Below are positions 5,593 through 7,487 of a stretch of DNA of 7,487 bases, in pieces. The first letter of the stretch is position 1. Each line of letters starts with the position of its first letter. The position numbers and the translations under genes were made by a program. The DNA is from DASTDH01 sp041167675 (GTDB taxonomy: Bacteria > Verrucomicrobiota > Verrucomicrobiia > Chthoniobacterales > JAFAMB01): positions 1 through 7,487 of the forward strand of contig JBEEIB010000260.1 of NCBI GenBank assembly GCA_041167675.1, in the 5' to 3' direction. Below the pieces are notes generated by a model. It searched no databases and was not told where the DNA came from. It saw only the letters and a list, made by a program, of their open reading frames with translations.

Positions 5593-6963
5593 GTGCTCAA
5601 AAATCCCTATAGAACACTGTCTCTTTTGTTAGGTGGTTGTGCCTTAGCTGGATTCGGAGTTTGGAAAATCACGGTTTCGGCCGACCACACGTCATCCGCG
5701 ACCAATGAAAAGGAAAGCGTTTCCGGTTTGTCCAAAAACGCATGTGCAGTCGCTCTCGTACAACACCAGGGCGAGGAACCAATCGATCACGAATTAAGGC
5801 ATCTGCAGGATGAGGCCCGGTCCGGCAGGAACCGGATCGAGACGATGAAACGGCTCGGACGGGCCTTTGTCAAAAAGGCGCGCCTAAGTTACGACCCAGG
5901 TTACTACAAGCTCGCGGAACAGTGCTCGCTGTGTGTGCAATCGGAGAACAGTAACGATTCAGATGCCATCCTGCTTCAAGGCCACGTCTTACACAGTCTG
6001 CACAAATTCAAGGAGGCAGAATTTATCGCGCGAAAGCTGGTAACGATGCGGAATGAGGCACCGGACTACGGTCTGTTAGGAGACGTCGTAATGGAACAGG
6101 GACGGCTGGACGAGGCGGTAGTCTTCTACCAAAGAATGGTCAACCTGAGACCGGACCTGCAAGGCTACGTCCGAATAGCTCATTTGCGCTGGCTGAAGGG
6201 CGACCTCGAAGGCGCGCGAGAAGCGATGCACATCGCGGTGACAGCCGGGAGCCTGAGCGAATCGGAGCCGACCGCTTGGGCGTACACGCGATTGGGAATT
6301 TATGAGCTACAGGCCGGCAATGGCGAGATGGCGGTAAGGTCAGCCGGAATCTCGCTTCAATTCGCCGAAAATTATCCAGCCGCGCTCCTCCTTCGGGGCC
6401 GAGTCCTGGTGGCGCAAGGTAAAGTCTCGGAAGGCATCAAATCTCTCAAGCAAGCCGCAACTCGGGTTTCCCTGCCGGAGTACCAGTGGGCATTGGCCGA
6501 TGCTTTGAGAGAAGAAGGCAGCATTGCGGAAGCTGAAGACGTGGAGAGTCGCTTGGCCAGTAGCGGAGCGACGAACGATCCCCGCACATTTGCGCTCTAT
6601 TTGGCCACCAGGGGACAACGACTCCAGCAGGCCCTGGCGCTGGCTGAACGCGAGTTGAACACCCGCTCTGATATATTTACGATGGACGCCGTTGCTTGGG
6701 CGCTCAAGGCCAATGGCCGCCTCGCTGAAGCGCGCGAGTACTCACAAAAGTCGCTGCAGGAAGGCACCCAGGACGGTCGCCTTTTTTATCACGCCGGGTC
6801 GATTGCCATGGCGACCGGAAATTACGCTATTGCTCAAGCATGGTTCAAGCGAGCCGACGAAATCAAACAGACGCTGATGCCTTTAGAACGGAAAGATCTC
6901 AACCGACAATTTGCTGCGCTGAGAGAGCTGGAAAATTCCCTGGCAATCGCGCGTGGCCATTAA
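5593..6963 (+). CDS. Tetratricopeptide-repeat protein, membrane-anchored or exported
   Basis: This is a 456-residue protein starting with GTG 5593, the first usual start after an in-frame TAG at 5521; there is no clear Shine-Dalgarno. Residues 8-28 are hydrophobic after a basic N-terminus (LSLLLGGCALAGFGVW). This is either an uncleaved anchor or a lipoprotein signal with LGGC as lipobox and C16 as acceptor; the hydrophobic stretch continuing past C16 favours an anchor. From about 125 to the end it is alpha-helical with TPR units, the clearest at 158-188 (LLGDVVMEQGRLDEAVVFYQ then RMVNLRPD), 228-261, 263-290, 363-392 (WALKANGRLAEAREYSQKSL) and 397-425. TPR arrays bind other proteins or peptides. 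Two cysteines at 111 and 114 (CSLC) in the pre-repeat domain are notable. The gene is 22 bases before the DUF4331 gene, so they are probably cotranscribed, and the TPR protein may help export or assemble its neighbour's product (inference). Confidence 0.88.
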   Translation: MLKNPYRTLSLLLGGCALAGFGVWKITVSADHTSSATNEKESVSGLSKNACAVALVQHQGEEPIDHELRHLQDEARSGRNRIETMKRLGRAFVKKARLSYDPGYYKLAEQCSLCVQSENSNDSDAILLQGHVLHSLHKFKEAEFIARKLVTMRNEAPDYGLLGDVVMEQGRLDEAVVFYQRMVNLRPDLQGYVRIAHLRWLKGDLEGAREAMHIAVTAGSLSESEPTAWAYTRLGIYELQAGNGEMAVRSAGISLQFAENYPAALLLRGRVLVAQGKVSEGIKSLKQAATRVSLPEYQWALADALREEGSIAEAEDVESRLASSGATNDPRTFALYLATRGQRLQQALALAERELNTRSDIFTMDAVAWALKANGRLAEAREYSQKSLQEGTQDGRLFYHAGSIAMATGNYAIAQAWFKRADEIKQTLMPLERKDLNRQFAALRELENSLAIARGH

Positions 6964-6985
6964 CCCAAAGCATAAACAACAACAT

Positions 6986-7487
6986 ATGAAAGTCCCACAC
7001 AGGGTCCTCGCCATCACAGCGCTGTGCGCGTTCTCCTCGTTTAATCTTAGCGCCTTGGCATCAAGCCATATGGATGCACCTCTTATAACGCTCGATCCAG
7101 CAGCTAACACTACCGACGTGTATGCCTTTGTCTCGCAGGTAAATGGGGTTAAATATCTCACCGCGGCTTTGGCCGTATACCCATTTGAAGAGCCGAGTAT
7201 CGGACCGAACAAGTACAACTTCGATGATAATGTCCTCTATGAGATCCACCTTTCGACTGGAACCGACCTGGCTGAAGGAGAGGCCACGATTAGCTATCAA
7301 TTCGCTTTTAAAACCACTTTCAAAAACGAAAACACGATTGCGCAATCATTTCTTGGCCCTATCCAAAACGTCGATGATGCGAATCAAAATCTAACCCAAC
7401 GCTATACCGTCACTAAGGTTGTCCATGGCGGGAAGCACGAAGAGAAAGCTGAGGATCGCCGGGCGGGAGTCGAGGTGCTCGGTAAGA
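6986..7487 (+). CDS. DUF4331-family secreted protein (5' part, cut by window edge)
   Basis: The ORF starts at ATG 6986 and is open for 167 codons to the window end. Residues 1-25 form a Sec signal peptide: basic start MKVPHR, hydrophobic VLAITALCAFSSFNL, and a likely cut after ALA. The mature protein begins SSHMDAPLI, followed by DPAANTTDVYAFVS (37-50). This SSH-x-[ED]-APLI ... DPAA-x-TDVYAF pattern is the typical start of DUF4331 proteins, whose function is unknown and which are usually exported. Later segments (DDNVLYEIHLSTGTDL, ISYQFAFKTTF) fit its beta-rich fold. Family members are longer than what is visible, so most of the protein lies outside the window. No Shine-Dalgarno is seen; the leader is A-rich (AACAACAACAT). 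The gap to the TPR gene is 22 bases, suggesting one transcript. Confidence 0.85.
   Translation, partial: MKVPHRVLAITALCAFSSFNLSALASSHMDAPLITLDPAANTTDVYAFVSQVNGVKYLTAALAVYPFEEPSIGPNKYNFDDNVLYEIHLSTGTDLAEGEATISYQFAFKTTFKNENTIAQSFLGPIQNVDDANQNLTQRYTVTKVVHGGKHEEKAEDRRAGVEVLGK

Overview
The window looks like chromosomal DNA from a bacterium of the Verrucomicrobiota or a near relative (PVC group). This rests on the recalled resemblance of the ClpC N-terminus to verrucomicrobial ClpC, the secreted DUF4331-type protein, and the frequent GTG starts and weak Shine-Dalgarno sequences. Placement is an inference from protein character, not from a search.

Layout. (1) Positions 1-1072, minus strand: the 5' part of clpC, an AAA+ unfoldase of the Clp protease, cut by the window edge. 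(2) Positions 1073-4101: a gene-poor stretch of about 3 kb. It holds several short inverted repeats, one small plus-strand ORF (1633-1911), a minus-strand reading frame of about 343 codons that appears broken by two single-base frameshifts (3180 down to 2149), a short HTH-like C-terminal remnant (around 3420-3530), and an NmrA-like oxidoreductase fragment with a clear frameshift (3719-3944). It reads as a region of decaying genes. (3) Positions 4102-5336, plus strand: a translationally coupled ECF sigma factor and membrane anti-sigma factor, of SigK/RskA type. (4) Positions 5593-7487, plus strand: an exported or membrane-anchored tetratricopeptide-repeat protein followed after 22 bp by a DUF4331-family secreted protein that runs off the right edge.

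How the genes may work together. The ECF sigma factor should be held at the membrane by its anti-sigma partner and released by an envelope signal. The TPR protein and the DUF4331 protein are both predicted to act outside the cytoplasm and lie directly downstream in the same orientation, so they are the natural candidate targets of the sigma factor. The adjacency is seen; the regulatory link is inferred. No CRISPR array, rRNA, tRNA or intact mobile element is visible.
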